Shown here in pieces: positions 1-8,216 of a stretch of 64,000 bases of DNA. The stretch's first letter is position 1. The number at the start of each line of letters is the position of its first letter. The DNA comes from Candidatus Limosilactobacillus intestinipullorum. GTDB taxonomy: Bacteria; Bacillota; Bacilli; Lactobacillales; Lactobacillaceae. Location: assembly GCA_019117185.1 (NCBI GenBank), contig DXAF01000013.1:1-64000 (forward strand), read 5' to 3'. The position numbers and the translations under genes were made by a program. A model generated the notes under the pieces. The model saw nothing but the letters and a program-made list of their open reading frames with translations. It did not search any database and was not told where the DNA came from.

Positions 1-63
1 TTCTGGAATGATAAAATAGTGGTGCCCATTAAGGTCCTTCTTTCTAATGGAATGTTGAGGTAA
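1..63 (+). pseudogene. possible tail of an upstream gene (transposase-like?)
   Basis: One frame is open from the window edge to a TAA at 61-63 and would encode about 20 residues ending in Asn-Gly-Met-Leu-Arg. An inverted repeat follows directly. The ending loosely recalls C-termini of IS3-type transposases, but the stretch is too short to identify. It may be the end of a real gene, an insertion-sequence remnant, or chance. Confidence 0.18.
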
Positions 64-95
64 CACCATTAAAGACCTTGATGGGTTTTTCTGTC
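27..95 (+). terminator. possible long-loop terminator
   Basis: CCCATTAAGGTC (27-38) is nearly complementary to GACCTTGATGGG further on, which is followed by TTTTTCT. This could end transcription of whatever lies left of the window. The loop is long (about 40 nt), so support is modest. Confidence 0.35.
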
Positions 96-202
96 CACTT
101 AAATGTTCAACTTAAATTTTACAATCTGCCATTTTAAAAGATGGTAACTGTAGCTGGCTGGGGTAAAGGTGAAGCTATAACAGACTTATGTCCCGTCTTC
201 CC

Positions 203-231
203 TTCTGTCTGCCGCCCTTTTCCGGTATAAT
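203..231 (+). promoter_or_regulatory. probable promoter of brnQ
   Basis: A perfect -10 box TATAAT (226-231) lies 17 nt after a weak -35 box TTCTGT (203-208), about 30 nt upstream of the carrier start codon. Confidence 0.5.
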
Positions 232-260
232 TTATACGTTTGGAATGAGGAGGAGAAGTG

Positions 261-1613
261 ATGAAAACACCGCAGATTAGTATTAAAACGTACCTCGTAA
301 CTGGTTCGCTGATCTTTGGGATGCTTTTTGGGGCGGGTAACCTGGTCTTCCCAGTCCACCTGGGTCAGCTTGCCGGTAACCACTGGGCCGCGGCCGCAGG
401 TGGTTTTATCTTTTCCGGGGTCTTATTACCCTTATTGGCATTAGTCGCCCTTAGCATCACCAGGGCCCGGGGGTTGTTTGAACTCGCGCAACCGGTTAGT
501 GGCTGGTTTGCCTTGCTCTTTTTAGTGTTGGTTCACGCCACGATTGGACCCCTCTGTGCTACCCCGCGAACCGCAACCGTACCGTATGCGATTGGGGTTG
601 CGCCGTACTTATCGGCCGCCAGGCAACCACTAGGCTTGGCACTTTATACCGGGGCCTTTTTCCTCCTGGTGTACTTTTTGGCCCGCAAGGAAGGAAAGGT
701 AACCGAAATCATCGGCAAGGTCTTAAACCCAGCCTTCTTACTAATGTTACTGGTAATTTTCTTGCTAGCGTTCATTCGACCGATGGGAAAACTGAGCCAG
801 CCGGCACCGACGTCGGCCTATCTACACCAGTCGTTTACCAACGGCTTTTTGCAGGGGTATAACACAATGGATGCCCTCGCAATGCTGATCTTTGGGGTGA
901 CCATTATTGCCGCCGTCCGGCAAATGGGCTTTACTAAAAAACAAGTTCCGCTGGCAACGGCTGGTGGCGGGGTTGTTGGAATCGTCGGGGTGGGGGTCCT
1001 TTACTTGGGGCTGATCTACCTGGGAACTACCAGCCGCCACCACTTCGCAATTGCGACCAACGGCGGGACCACATTAAACCAGGTCGCCCACTACTACCTA
1101 GGTACCTTTGGGAACGCCCTGTTGCTTACCCTGGCGACGGTGACTTGCCTGACCACCGCAATGGGGCTGGTGATTGCCTTTTCCCAGGACTTTCACCAGC
1201 GTTTCCCGAAGGTCTCCTATAAGACCTTTCTCCGACTAAATTGTCTGCTGTCATTTCTAATTGCCAACCTCGGCCTGGATCAGATCGTGGCCTGGTCAAC
1301 CCCAGTCTTGATGTTCTTGTACCCCTTGGCAATTGCCCTGATAATCTTGGGAATCTTGTCGCCACTATTTAAAAATAACTCGGTGGTTTACCGCTGGACG
1401 CTTGGACTCACCGTGATTCCAGCCGTATTTGATATGGTTAGCGCCCTGCCGGCAGTCCTTCGTAATATGCCCCTGAACCAGGGACTCATCAAGTGGGCTC
1501 AGGACTACCTACCACTGTTCACTAGTGGATTTGCCTGGCTACCCTTTGCCCTGGCTGGTCTGGTCATCGGCCTGGTGGTATGGTGTGGTCAGCGGTATTA
1601 TATTAATAAGTAA
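261..1613 (+). CDS. brnQ: branched-chain amino acid carrier, BrnQ/LIVCS family
   Basis: This is an integral membrane symporter of the BrnQ family, which imports leucine, isoleucine and valine with a cation. The protein is about 450 residues, the usual family length, with around 12 hydrophobic segments. Its N-terminus carries the family hallmark LIFGMLFGAGNLVFP. AGGAGG at 248-253 precedes GTG at 258 and ATG at 261; ATG 261 has the better spacing. The ROK gene follows 20 nt downstream, so the two may share a transcript. No T-box or other leader RNA is seen. Confidence 0.92.
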   Translation: MKTPQISIKTYLVTGSLIFGMLFGAGNLVFPVHLGQLAGNHWAAAAGGFIFSGVLLPLLALVALSITRARGLFELAQPVSGWFALLFLVLVHATIGPLCATPRTATVPYAIGVAPYLSAARQPLGLALYTGAFFLLVYFLARKEGKVTEIIGKVLNPAFLLMLLVIFLLAFIRPMGKLSQPAPTSAYLHQSFTNGFLQGYNTMDALAMLIFGVTIIAAVRQMGFTKKQVPLATAGGGVVGIVGVGVLYLGLIYLGTTSRHHFAIATNGGTTLNQVAHYYLGTFGNALLLTLATVTCLTTAMGLVIAFSQDFHQRFPKVSYKTFLRLNCLLSFLIANLGLDQIVAWSTPVLMFLYPLAIALIILGILSPLFKNNSVVYRWTLGLTVIPAVFDMVSALPAVLRNMPLNQGLIKWAQDYLPLFTSGFAWLPFALAGLVIGLVVWCGQRYYINK

Positions 1614-1633
1614 GTTAAATGGGGAGTGATCAG

Positions 1634-2542
1634 ATGCAAAATCACTATCTAAGCATTGATATTGGTGGCACCGCAATCAAGAGTGCGCAAATTGATCATT
1701 CTGGAAACATCATTAAGAATTATCAAGTGCCGACTCCACATACCAGGGGGGCGTTCCTTGGTCAGCTTGGTCAGATCATTAGTGCTAACCATGGCGTCCG
1801 CGCAATCTGTGTGAGTGTTCCGGGGATCGTCAACTCCCGGACCGGGATTGTTCAATTTACCGGCGCGTTGGGTTTCATGGGGGACTTCTCCTTTGGCAGC
1901 TACCTCCAACAGCTGGTTGGCTTACCGGTATTCGTTGGCAATGACGCCAATTGTGCGACCCTTGCTGAAATGTGGTTGGGTAACCTCGTTGGCGTCCAGA
2001 ATGGCGCGGTGATTACGCTGGGAACCTCGGTCGGGGGTGGTCTGGTGATTAACGGCCAGTTATTTGCCGGCCCCCATTTTCGGGCGGGGGAACTTGGTGC
2101 CATCGTCAATAATCATGACCACCATGACCTTCACGAGTCGACGGTGGGGGCCAGCACCTCAGCCGTTAAGATGATTGCGACGGTGGCCAGGGCGTGTGGC
2201 CTTCCGGACCAGCATGATGGTCGCCGGGCGTTTGAAGAAATTAACCGTCATCATCCACAAGCATGGCCAATTTTCACCGCCTTTTGCCGGCGGGTAGCAA
2301 TTTTACTGGTCAATGTGCAAGCGGTGGTGGACCTTGACCAGGTGTTAATAGGTGGCGGGATCAGTGCGCAGCCGATCGTGGTCACTGAGATCCGGCGCCA
2401 GTTTGCCCAGCTGCAGGAGGGCGACCGGCGCTTGCACTATGATATCATGATGCCCGCAATTTCGGCAGCGAAGTTTGGTAACGAGGCCAACCTCCTGGGC
2501 GCATTATACGGACTGTTGCTACAGATTGATGAAGAAGAGTGA
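1634..2542 (+). CDS. ROK-family sugar kinase-like protein
   Basis: The protein is about 302 residues, typical of ROK kinases. It has the ATP-binding DIGGTAIKSA near the N-terminus, GNDANCATLAEMWLG in the centre, and the Gly-rich LGTSVGGGLVING with AGELG behind it. ROK proteins phosphorylate glucose, N-acetylmannosamine, beta-glucosides or related sugars; the substrate cannot be read here. The Cys-rich zinc motif of many ROK kinases is absent: the corresponding segment reads NNHDHHDLHES. The start at 1634 is chosen because GGGGAG (1621-1626) is well placed; an in-frame ATG at 1619 lacks a site. Confidence 0.85.
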   Translation: MQNHYLSIDIGGTAIKSAQIDHSGNIIKNYQVPTPHTRGAFLGQLGQIISANHGVRAICVSVPGIVNSRTGIVQFTGALGFMGDFSFGSYLQQLVGLPVFVGNDANCATLAEMWLGNLVGVQNGAVITLGTSVGGGLVINGQLFAGPHFRAGELGAIVNNHDHHDLHESTVGASTSAVKMIATVARACGLPDQHDGRRAFEEINRHHPQAWPIFTAFCRRVAILLVNVQAVVDLDQVLIGGGISAQPIVVTEIRRQFAQLQEGDRRLHYDIMMPAISAAKFGNEANLLGALYGLLLQIDEEE

Positions 2543-2566
2543 GACATAAAAAACGCCAATAATTCA

Positions 2567-3217
2567 ATGGGAATCCGGGTAGTGGCTTTGCTGTTGGGGC
2601 TCGTTATAAATGCCTTTGGTAATGGCCTAACGGTTGCTACCAACATGGGTGCCGCCCCGTAGACCGCTGCGGAAGTTAACCTAGCGGCCTGGGCCCAGAC
2701 ATCGGTCGGGATGACGATGTTTATCGTGGGGGTCTTGGTGGCGGTGGCCAACCAGCTATTGATTCGCCAGTGGGACCGGTGGCGGTTCTGGGGTGAAGTC
2801 GCCTTTATCACCGGTTTCAGTTACTTTATTGATATCTTTATCGCCCTGTTCGACCGACTTGGGGTTCCCAGGTTGCCGATCCTAGTCCAGGTACTCCTTT
2901 GGGGGGCGGGAATTATGATCTTTTGTGCCGCAATTTCCTTTTATCAACGAGCTAATTTGATCATGCACCCCAATGACGACACGACTAATATCCTGCGATT
3001 CTTGTACTTTAAAGGACGGGTCGGAAAAGCCCAGCTGGTTAACTTCTTGGTGCCGATTGTGGTGCTGGTAATTACCACGATCATTAGTCACCACCTTTAT
3101 TCGGTCAACGTGGGGACGGTTCTTTGCGTCCTCTTTAACGGTCCGTTGATTGGGTTTGCGGACCGTCACTTTTGGCGGGGACTCCACCATAATTTCCGGG
3201 TGAAGGTAAATAATTAA
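2567..3217 (+). pseudogene. YczE-like membrane protein gene interrupted by an amber codon
   Basis: Frame 2567-3217 encodes a polytopic membrane protein of about 216 residues resembling the YczE/YitT-like group, but a TAG at 2660-2662 stops it after 31 codons. The residues before (ATNMGAAP) and after (TAAEVNLAAW) the stop read as one protein. The family commonly has Trp at this point, so the change is probably TGG to TAG. ATG 2567 has no clear ribosome binding site. An ATG at 2529, inside the ROK gene, begins MKKSET and would join this frame after a one-base shift, so the N-terminus may carry a second lesion. Internal starts near 2711 could still yield a truncated protein. Confidence 0.7.
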
Positions 3218-3227
3218 ATAAGGCTGT

Positions 3228-3402
3228 GACGTAAGCTCGACAACCTAACTAAAATACGAACAGCACACAAATGACCTCCAGTGCTCGGTAAATCCGAACA
3301 CTGGAGGTCATTGTGCTTCCTACAGGCTAACTGCGCGGCGACGGGGGTCCCTGCAGGCGTACGGCGCTTTGCAAAACGAACTAGCAAGCTAGTTCCGTCT
3401 CA
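3228..3402 (+). repeat. dispersed structured repeat, copy A
   Basis: The element consists of a strong hairpin, with arms AATGACCTCCAGTG and CACTGGAGGTCATT, followed by a module running from GTGCTTCCTACAGGCT to a small palindrome CGAACTAGCAAGCTAGTTC and GTCTC. Closely related copies lie at 43378-43518 and, inverted, at 44956-45140. No reading frame is conserved in it. It may act as a transcription terminator between the two convergent genes here. Confidence 0.75.
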
Positions 3403-3423
3403 CCGCCATTTGGTTGAACTTAT

Positions 3424-5361
3424 TTATTTTTGGTACGGGAAGTGGGCCATCTGGGGAACCTGGTTCCACTTGACTGGGTAACCGGCGCCATGGGCACAAA
3501 AAACGGAGTCGGGGGTGTTTAACAGATCGGCCGTGGCCTCGTAGTGGTGGTCTTTAATCACCGTTTCGGCATTATGGCAGGGACGGTAGCCACCGACGAT
3601 GCAGTCTAACTGGCCTTGCCCGTGGCTGTAGTTACGAACTGTGATTGCGTAGTCGCGCATGGTGGCTACCGGGGCCATCCCAGAAAGGACCGCCATGGTG
3701 TTGCTGGTATTCGTGGCGAGCTTAAACTGGCCATGCATTTGCTGGATATCGTTAATTGCCCGTCCCACCTGGTCCTGGGGGATGGTTAGCCGGTACCGGT
3801 ACCACGGCTCTAGCAAAATGTTATGGTGGCTGCTTTGCAATTCCATTAAGCCCTGCCGAACGGCCCGCCAGGTGGCTTCACGGAAGTCACCACCAACTGA
3901 GTGGACGATACTCCCCTTGCCCCCGATGAGGGTAATTTTAACGTCGGTTAATGGGGCCCCCGTTAAGACACCACGGTGCTCCTTGGCCCGGAGACTGGTT
4001 AGTACCTGTTCTTGCCAGTTATGGCTGAGGACCTCTTCTCGACAGTTACTAGCAAAGGTCAAGCCACTACCGCGGGGCGCCGGCGTCAACAACAGATGAA
4101 CCTCGGCATAGTGGCGGAGGGGTTCAAAGTGACCGACGCCTTCAATTGCGTGGTCAATTGTTTCCCGGTAGAGGATTTGCCCCTGGCTAAATTGGAGGTG
4201 GAGACCGTAACGCTGTGTAAGGAGCTGTTCAAGGATCTCCCGTTGAACTTCCCCCATCAAGTGCACGTGGATTTCTTGCAGGTGCTTTGACCAGCTGACT
4301 TTTAACTGGGGGTCTTCGTCGGCTAATTCACGTAATGCCCGGAGGCTGGCTTGGGGATCTGCGCTACCTGTGGCGACCGCATAGGAAAGGACGGGTTGGA
4401 GTTGTGGTGGCCGGCCGTCGTTGCTGCTCCCCAGTCCCTGACCGGGGTACGAAGTGGTTAGTCCTGCTACGGCCGCGACGTGTCCCGTCGTGACTTCTTG
4501 GTGGATGGTAAACTTGTCCCCGTTATAGACCCGGAGCTGGTCGGCCTTTTCGCCAGGCAGTAGCTCCTGCTTGGCCTGCAGGCGGCCGCCGGTAACCCGG
4601 ACCCAAGTTAAGCGGTGACCATTTTGGTCGTGGCTAATTTTAAACACCCGGGCGCTAAAATCGGGGTCATAGTTGGTCGGCAATGTCCACTTTGCCATGG
4701 CTGCCAATAATTCATCAACGCCGGTTAGCTTAAGTGCAGAACCGGTTAGGCAGGGGAACACTTTCCGTTGCTTGATTAGCTGCTGGACCGTTGTTGTGCT
4801 TAGTTGACCACTGGTTAGGTAGTCTTCCAACACTGTGTCATCTTGGAGAGCGATGGCTTCTGCGGTGGGGCCACTGGTTATCTGGTTGCCCGTAAAGTCA
4901 ATGCATCCGGGTGATAGCTCCGCTTGGAGTTGCTGAATTAAGCCCGCAGGGTCGGCCCCAACGCTGTCGACTTTGTTGATGAAAATAAAAGTGGGCACCC
5001 GGTAACGGTCTAAGAGGGACCATAGTGTCCGAGTATATCCCGAGAGGCCGTTACTTGCCGAAATAACCAGGATTGCGTAATCCAGTACCTGGAGAACCTG
5101 CTCCGTTTGGGCTGCGAAGTCGACGTGGCCCGGAGTATCGAGGAGGGTCAATTGAAGGTCGTTATATTGGAGGTTGGCCTGGTGGGCAAAGATGGTGATA
5201 CCGCGTTGCTTTTCTAATTGGTCAGAATCGAGAAAAGCATCACCATTATCAACCCGGCCAAGTTTACGGCGTTGGCCAGATTGGTATAGCAATGCTTCTG
5301 TCAGGGTTGTCTTACCGGCGTCAACGTGGGCAACGAGGCCGGCAGTAATTTGCTTGTTCAT
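3424..5361 (-). CDS. Tet(M)/EF-G-like ribosome-protection GTPase
   Basis: This 645-residue translational GTPase has the length of Tet(M)-type proteins (about 640). Motifs in order are G1 AHVDAGKTT, G2 RGIT, G3 DTPGH and G4 NKVD, then the EF-G-like domain IV segment with GGKGSIVHSVGGDFREATW. Tet(M)-like proteins bind the ribosome and displace tetracycline. Divergent chromosomal relatives are common in lactobacilli and need not confer resistance, so the phenotype is uncertain. ATG 5361 gives the first residues of the G domain; longer in-frame extensions overlap the upstream gene in another frame. It starts 4 nt after the universal stress protein gene, so the pair is very likely co-transcribed. 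Confidence 0.8.
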   Translation of the reverse strand: MNKQITAGLVAHVDAGKTTLTEALLYQSGQRRKLGRVDNGDAFLDSDQLEKQRGITIFAHQANLQYNDLQLTLLDTPGHVDFAAQTEQVLQVLDYAILVISASNGLSGYTRTLWSLLDRYRVPTFIFINKVDSVGADPAGLIQQLQAELSPGCIDFTGNQITSGPTAEAIALQDDTVLEDYLTSGQLSTTTVQQLIKQRKVFPCLTGSALKLTGVDELLAAMAKWTLPTNYDPDFSARVFKISHDQNGHRLTWVRVTGGRLQAKQELLPGEKADQLRVYNGDKFTIHQEVTTGHVAAVAGLTTSYPGQGLGSSNDGRPPQLQPVLSYAVATGSADPQASLRALRELADEDPQLKVSWSKHLQEIHVHLMGEVQREILEQLLTQRYGLHLQFSQGQILYRETIDHAIEGVGHFEPLRHYAEVHLLLTPAPRGSGLTFASNCREEVLSHNWQEQVLTSLRAKEHRGVLTGAPLTDVKITLIGGKGSIVHSVGGDFREATWRAVRQGLMELQSSHHNILLEPWYRYRLTIPQDQVGRAINDIQQMHGQFKLATNTSNTMAVLSGMAPVATMRDYAITVRNYSHGQGQLDCIVGGYRPCHNAETVIKDHHYEATADLLNTPDSVFCAHGAGYPVKWNQVPQMAHFPYQK

Positions 5362-5365
5362 GTTA

Positions 5366-5830
5366 CTAGCGGTTATCTCCGGTTCGAACAACGAGCACGT
5401 CACAACGGGCAGTCCGGTTGACGTAGTTGGTGACTGACCCCACCATGAAACGCTCAACTCCAGAGACCCCTGAGGCCCCAATGACGATCAAGTCAGTATC
5501 GTGGTCGGCCGGAAATTCGCGTGCAATGACCCGCTTGGGATTACCAAAGCGAATGTGGATGCTGACATCGGTTAGCCCGGCATCCAGGGCTTTTTGCTTC
5601 AGGTCGTCCATTCGACCCCGGGTGGCCTTAACGGCGTCATAGGTATCCTCATCACTTAAGATAGCGTTACTGTAGCCATCGGTCAGTTGGTCAACCTGGG
5701 TAATCGTGAGGATATCCAGGTGAGCGTGGTTGGCCAACGCGGCCCGAATACCGGCATCAAGAACTTTGGCAGTGGCTTTAGAACCATCCAGTGCGACTAA
5801 GACATTTTTGTATTCAGTAAGTACAGGCAT
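5366..5830 (-). CDS. universal stress protein, UspA family
   Basis: A single Usp domain of 154 residues. The C-terminal GASGVSGVERFMVGS matches the G-x2-G-x9-G-S nucleotide-binding signature, so it belongs to the ATP-binding branch. Usp proteins are cytosolic and respond to energy or envelope stress, with ill-defined biochemistry. It is the first gene of a two-gene unit with the ribosome-protection GTPase. Confidence 0.9.
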   Translation of the reverse strand: MPVLTEYKNVLVALDGSKATAKVLDAGIRAALANHAHLDILTITQVDQLTDGYSNAILSDEDTYDAVKATRGRMDDLKQKALDAGLTDVSIHIRFGNPKRVIAREFPADHDTDLIVIGASGVSGVERFMVGSVTNYVNRTARCDVLVVRTGDNR

Positions 5831-5911
5831 GGTTAAGTCTCCTTTATGGGTTATTTATCTCTATTATACTTGCTTTTACAGCATTTTTTCATTATTTATA
5901 GTCAGATTGAT

Positions 5912-5925
5912 TGAAAGCGTTTGCG
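5912..5925. promoter_or_regulatory. possible cre site (CcpA) upstream of lplA
   Basis: TGAAAGCGTTTGCG matches the catabolite-responsive consensus TGWAARCGYTWNCW at 13 of 14 positions. It lies between the divergent stress-protein and lipoate-ligase genes, about 90 nt upstream of lplA, and could serve either. Confidence 0.45.
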
Positions 5926-6016
5926 AAATGGCTTAAACTAGTTAGTAGAACTTAAAAGACGGTTCTTAAGTTTTAGTCTATTTTTGTTATGTCTTTCACA
6001 AGTTAGGAGTAAGAGC

Positions 6017-7030
6017 ATGCGTTACGTTTCAATGACGTCCCACAATATTGGGATGAACTTAGCAACTGAACAATACCTGATGAACGAAAAGGATTTTGGC
6101 CAAGAGCCCCTCGTCCTCTTCTACTACGAAGAGCCGTGTATTATCGTCGGCCGTAACCAAAATACCGCTGAGGAGATTAACGCCGATTACGTTAAAGAGC
6201 ATAATATCCGGGTAACCCGGCGGCTTTCAGGCGGTGGTGCGGTTTACCAAGACTTGGGTAACCTCTGCTTTAGTTTTGTGGTCCCAAGCGACAGCGAAGA
6301 ATTTGGCGACTTTAAGTCCTTTACCCAGCCAATCGTTGATGTCCTTCATAAGATGGGGGCAACCACGGCTGAAGTTAGTGGTCGAAACGATATCCTGGTG
6401 GATGGCAAGAAGTTCTCCGGTAACGCAATGTATTCTAAGAACGGCAAGACTTTCTCCCATGGCACCCTAATGCTTGATGTTGACCTGAGCGTGGTCGCCG
6501 ATGCCCTCCACGTGGCCAAGGATAAGATCGCCTCAAAGGGAATTAAGTCTGTCCGCTCCCGGGTAACTAACCTTCGCCCATACCTGGCTAAGGAGTACCA
6601 AGATATCGACGTGCCAACGTTTAGGGATGACTTGCTGAAGGGTCTGTTTAACGTCGACAGCCTGGACGAAATTAAGGACAAGCAGTACGTGGTAACACCA
6701 GAAGATCAAAAAGAAATCGATAAGATCTATGAACAGTACTACAATAACTGGGACTGGGTTTATGGTAAGAACCCCGAATTTACGACGAAGCGGCGGAAGC
6801 ACTTTGACATGGGGACGATCGATGCCCGCCTCGATGTCAAAGATGGTGTAATTAAGAACATCAAGTTTTTCGGTGACTTCTTCGGTCCCCAGGATGTTAC
6901 CAAGCTGGCCGACCAACTGAAGGGCGTTAAGTATGACCGTGATGAGATTGAAAAGGCACTAACAGCCGCGGGAACTGAGCAATACATCACGGGAATTCCA
7001 ACCGCGGCAATTGCCGATTTGCTTGCCTAA
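6017..7030 (+). CDS. lplA: lipoate-protein ligase A
   Basis: This cytosolic enzyme activates lipoate with ATP and attaches it to lysines of the E2 or H subunits of 2-oxoacid dehydrogenases and the glycine cleavage system. The 337-residue protein has the BPL/LplA catalytic domain with RRLSGGGAVYQDLGN, GRNDI and GKKFSGNA (lipoyl-AMP binding), then a C-terminal LplA accessory domain of about 90 residues. ATG 6017 is chosen because AGGAG (6005-6009) is 7 nt upstream; an earlier in-frame ATG (5984) lacks a site. A cre-like site upstream suggests carbon control. Confidence 0.93.
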   Translation: MRYVSMTSHNIGMNLATEQYLMNEKDFGQEPLVLFYYEEPCIIVGRNQNTAEEINADYVKEHNIRVTRRLSGGGAVYQDLGNLCFSFVVPSDSEEFGDFKSFTQPIVDVLHKMGATTAEVSGRNDILVDGKKFSGNAMYSKNGKTFSHGTLMLDVDLSVVADALHVAKDKIASKGIKSVRSRVTNLRPYLAKEYQDIDVPTFRDDLLKGLFNVDSLDEIKDKQYVVTPEDQKEIDKIYEQYYNNWDWVYGKNPEFTTKRRKHFDMGTIDARLDVKDGVIKNIKFFGDFFGPQDVTKLADQLKGVKYDRDEIEKALTAAGTEQYITGIPTAAIADLLA

Positions 7031-7120
7031 TTTGAATCTAGTAGAATGGGAGTAAACACGATTACCCTAAGGGGGCGTGGTGCTCCCGTTGTTATTTTAA
7101 AAGTGAAAGTTGGTAATGAG

Positions 7121-7528
7121 ATGAAGAATGCTGATAAGGTAATTATTGTAACGTCGGTGGCGGCGGTGTTCGCCGTGGTGCTGGATGCCATCATGTTTGT
7201 TCAGCATGGCCAGTCACTAACCGACGCCAGTGTTTGGGGCCGGTTACTCGTTTTTGTAGTCCTGGCGGCGATTGTTAATGGCCTCGCACTAGTGAAGATG
7301 CGTTTTTGCGGGTACGCTACCATCCTGGTTAACCTGTACTTTGCCATTGCCAGTCTGGCCACCTTCCAGACGGTTAATGACCGGGTGAGTTTTTCCGGCG
7401 TTTTGATCCAGGGGTTGAGTATCGTAGGTATCCTGGTCAGCTGTGCGGGAATTTATTATGGGATTAGGCAACGGGCTGAATACACCCAGGCCCGGATTAA
7501 GAAGTTGGAGGAGCAAGCGAAGAAATGA
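7121..7528 (+). CDS. small four-helix membrane protein, unknown function
   Basis: About 135 residues with four hydrophobic segments and a charged C-terminal tail (ARIKKLEEQAKK). I do not recognise the family. ATG 7121 fits the first membrane segment; a longer frame from 7046 has no better site. The stop overlaps the next ATG (ATGA), indicating translational coupling with the following gene. A G/C-rich inverted repeat at about 7070-7095 may separate it from lplA. Confidence 0.65.
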   Translation: MKNADKVIIVTSVAAVFAVVLDAIMFVQHGQSLTDASVWGRLLVFVVLAAIVNGLALVKMRFCGYATILVNLYFAIASLATFQTVNDRVSFSGVLIQGLSIVGILVSCAGIYYGIRQRAEYTQARIKKLEEQAKK

Positions 7529-7983
7529 AAATGACGGTAGCTGATTACTTAGGACAAGTAACGGGGGACCAGGTGGCCAGTGAAGAAGTCGATAAAACGG
7601 CCGCCCAGGCACAGCAAAAGACGACGTTAAAGACGGCCATCCAGTATGTATTGGGACAGTTTGCCCAGGGGACCCTTGGCCAGTATGTTATTAACGTGAA
7701 AATGAAGAAGGGTGATCCAGTGGTGGTCCGCTTTGAGGGCAACCTGATTAACGTCCCGCTGGCCGAAGCAGAGCGGCTCGATGTTAAGTTACTCGATGAG
7801 GGCCCAGAATACCCGGTAAACCTCTACATGGTGATGGAGAGCGCGGACGTTAATAAGACCGGCTTGCGGATTGATGAACTGGCCAACGATACGGACCAGG
7901 GGGGCAGTATCACGACTCTGGTTAGCCGCGCCCAAGAGTGGGTAGCTGCCCACCTGGCAGACGTGGCAACCGCCCGGGCGTAG
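7525..7983 (+). CDS. conserved-type protein of unknown function, coupled to upstream gene
   Basis: The product is 152 residues, soluble and acidic overall, with no signal peptide or membrane segment. It begins inside the stop of the preceding gene. The N-terminal third is Gln/Ala-rich and likely helical; the rest alternates short strands (YVINVKMKKGDPVVVRFEG). No catalytic motif or family was recognised. Coupling suggests that it works with the small membrane protein. Confidence 0.6.
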   Translation: MKMTVADYLGQVTGDQVASEEVDKTAAQAQQKTTLKTAIQYVLGQFAQGTLGQYVINVKMKKGDPVVVRFEGNLINVPLAEAERLDVKLLDEGPEYPVNLYMVMESADVNKTGLRIDELANDTDQGGSITTLVSRAQEWVAAHLADVATARA

Positions 7984-7986
7984 TAC

Positions 7987-8014
7987 TTGCCTTTTAAAGT
8001 AGGTTTGATACAAT
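7987..8014 (+). promoter_or_regulatory. promoter of the 8.0-kb structured RNA
   Basis: TTGCCT (7987-7992) and TACAAT (8009-8014) are separated by 16 nt. The predicted start near 8021 leads straight into a run of hairpins with no ribosome binding site or reading frame. Confidence 0.55.
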
Positions 8015-8020
8015 AGAAGT

Positions 8021-8212
8021 TGCGATGAGTCGAGAGGTCTGGTAGCAACCCTTAATTGCTGCCAACAGACATTTCGAACGTGGGGCGCATTAACTCACCG
8101 GATTGTGAGGCGCCTGATGACACCCACAGTGGACAGTGAGTGTCACCTGAGATCATATCAATACACGAAAGAGGCTAGTGAGAAAACTTTGGTTTGCTCA
8201 CTAGCCTCTTTT
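8021..8212 (+). ncRNA. free-standing structured small RNA, class unassigned
   Basis: The 190-nt region has its own promoter and a strong terminator and no plausible frame. Stems visible by eye: GGTAGCAA/TTGCTGCC (about 8040-8062), GGCGC...CTCAC/GTGAG...GCGCC (about 8083-8113), and TGACAC/GTGTCA (about 8117-8146). The outer segments GATGAG.../...ATCATATC can partly pair and enclose these hairpins. Size and isolation resemble 6S RNA or the lactic-acid-bacterial lacto-usp RNA, but I could not match a conserved sequence, and the multi-hairpin fold is unlike a classical 6S rod. Confidence 0.6.
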
Positions 8213-8214
8213 TT
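8168..8214 (+). terminator. rho-independent terminator, bidirectional
   Basis: GAGGCTAGTGAG and CTCACTAGCCTC form a 12-bp stem followed by TTTTTT. It ends the small RNA and, in reverse, the amidotransferase gene. Confidence 0.9.
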
Positions 8215-8216
8215 AG

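Noticed and set aside
1..130. Complete insertion sequence at the left edge
   Set aside because: Only a short frame tail and an inverted repeat are visible; no second terminus or transposase motif lies inside the window.
5362..5481. N-terminal extension of the ribosome-protection GTPase
   Set aside because: The extra 40 residues overlap the end of the stress-protein gene in another frame and do not resemble the family; ATG 5361 starts directly at the G domain.
8021..8212. tRNA-like, SRP RNA, tmRNA or RNase P RNA identity for the structured RNA
   Set aside because: None of the conserved sequences of those RNAs could be found in it.
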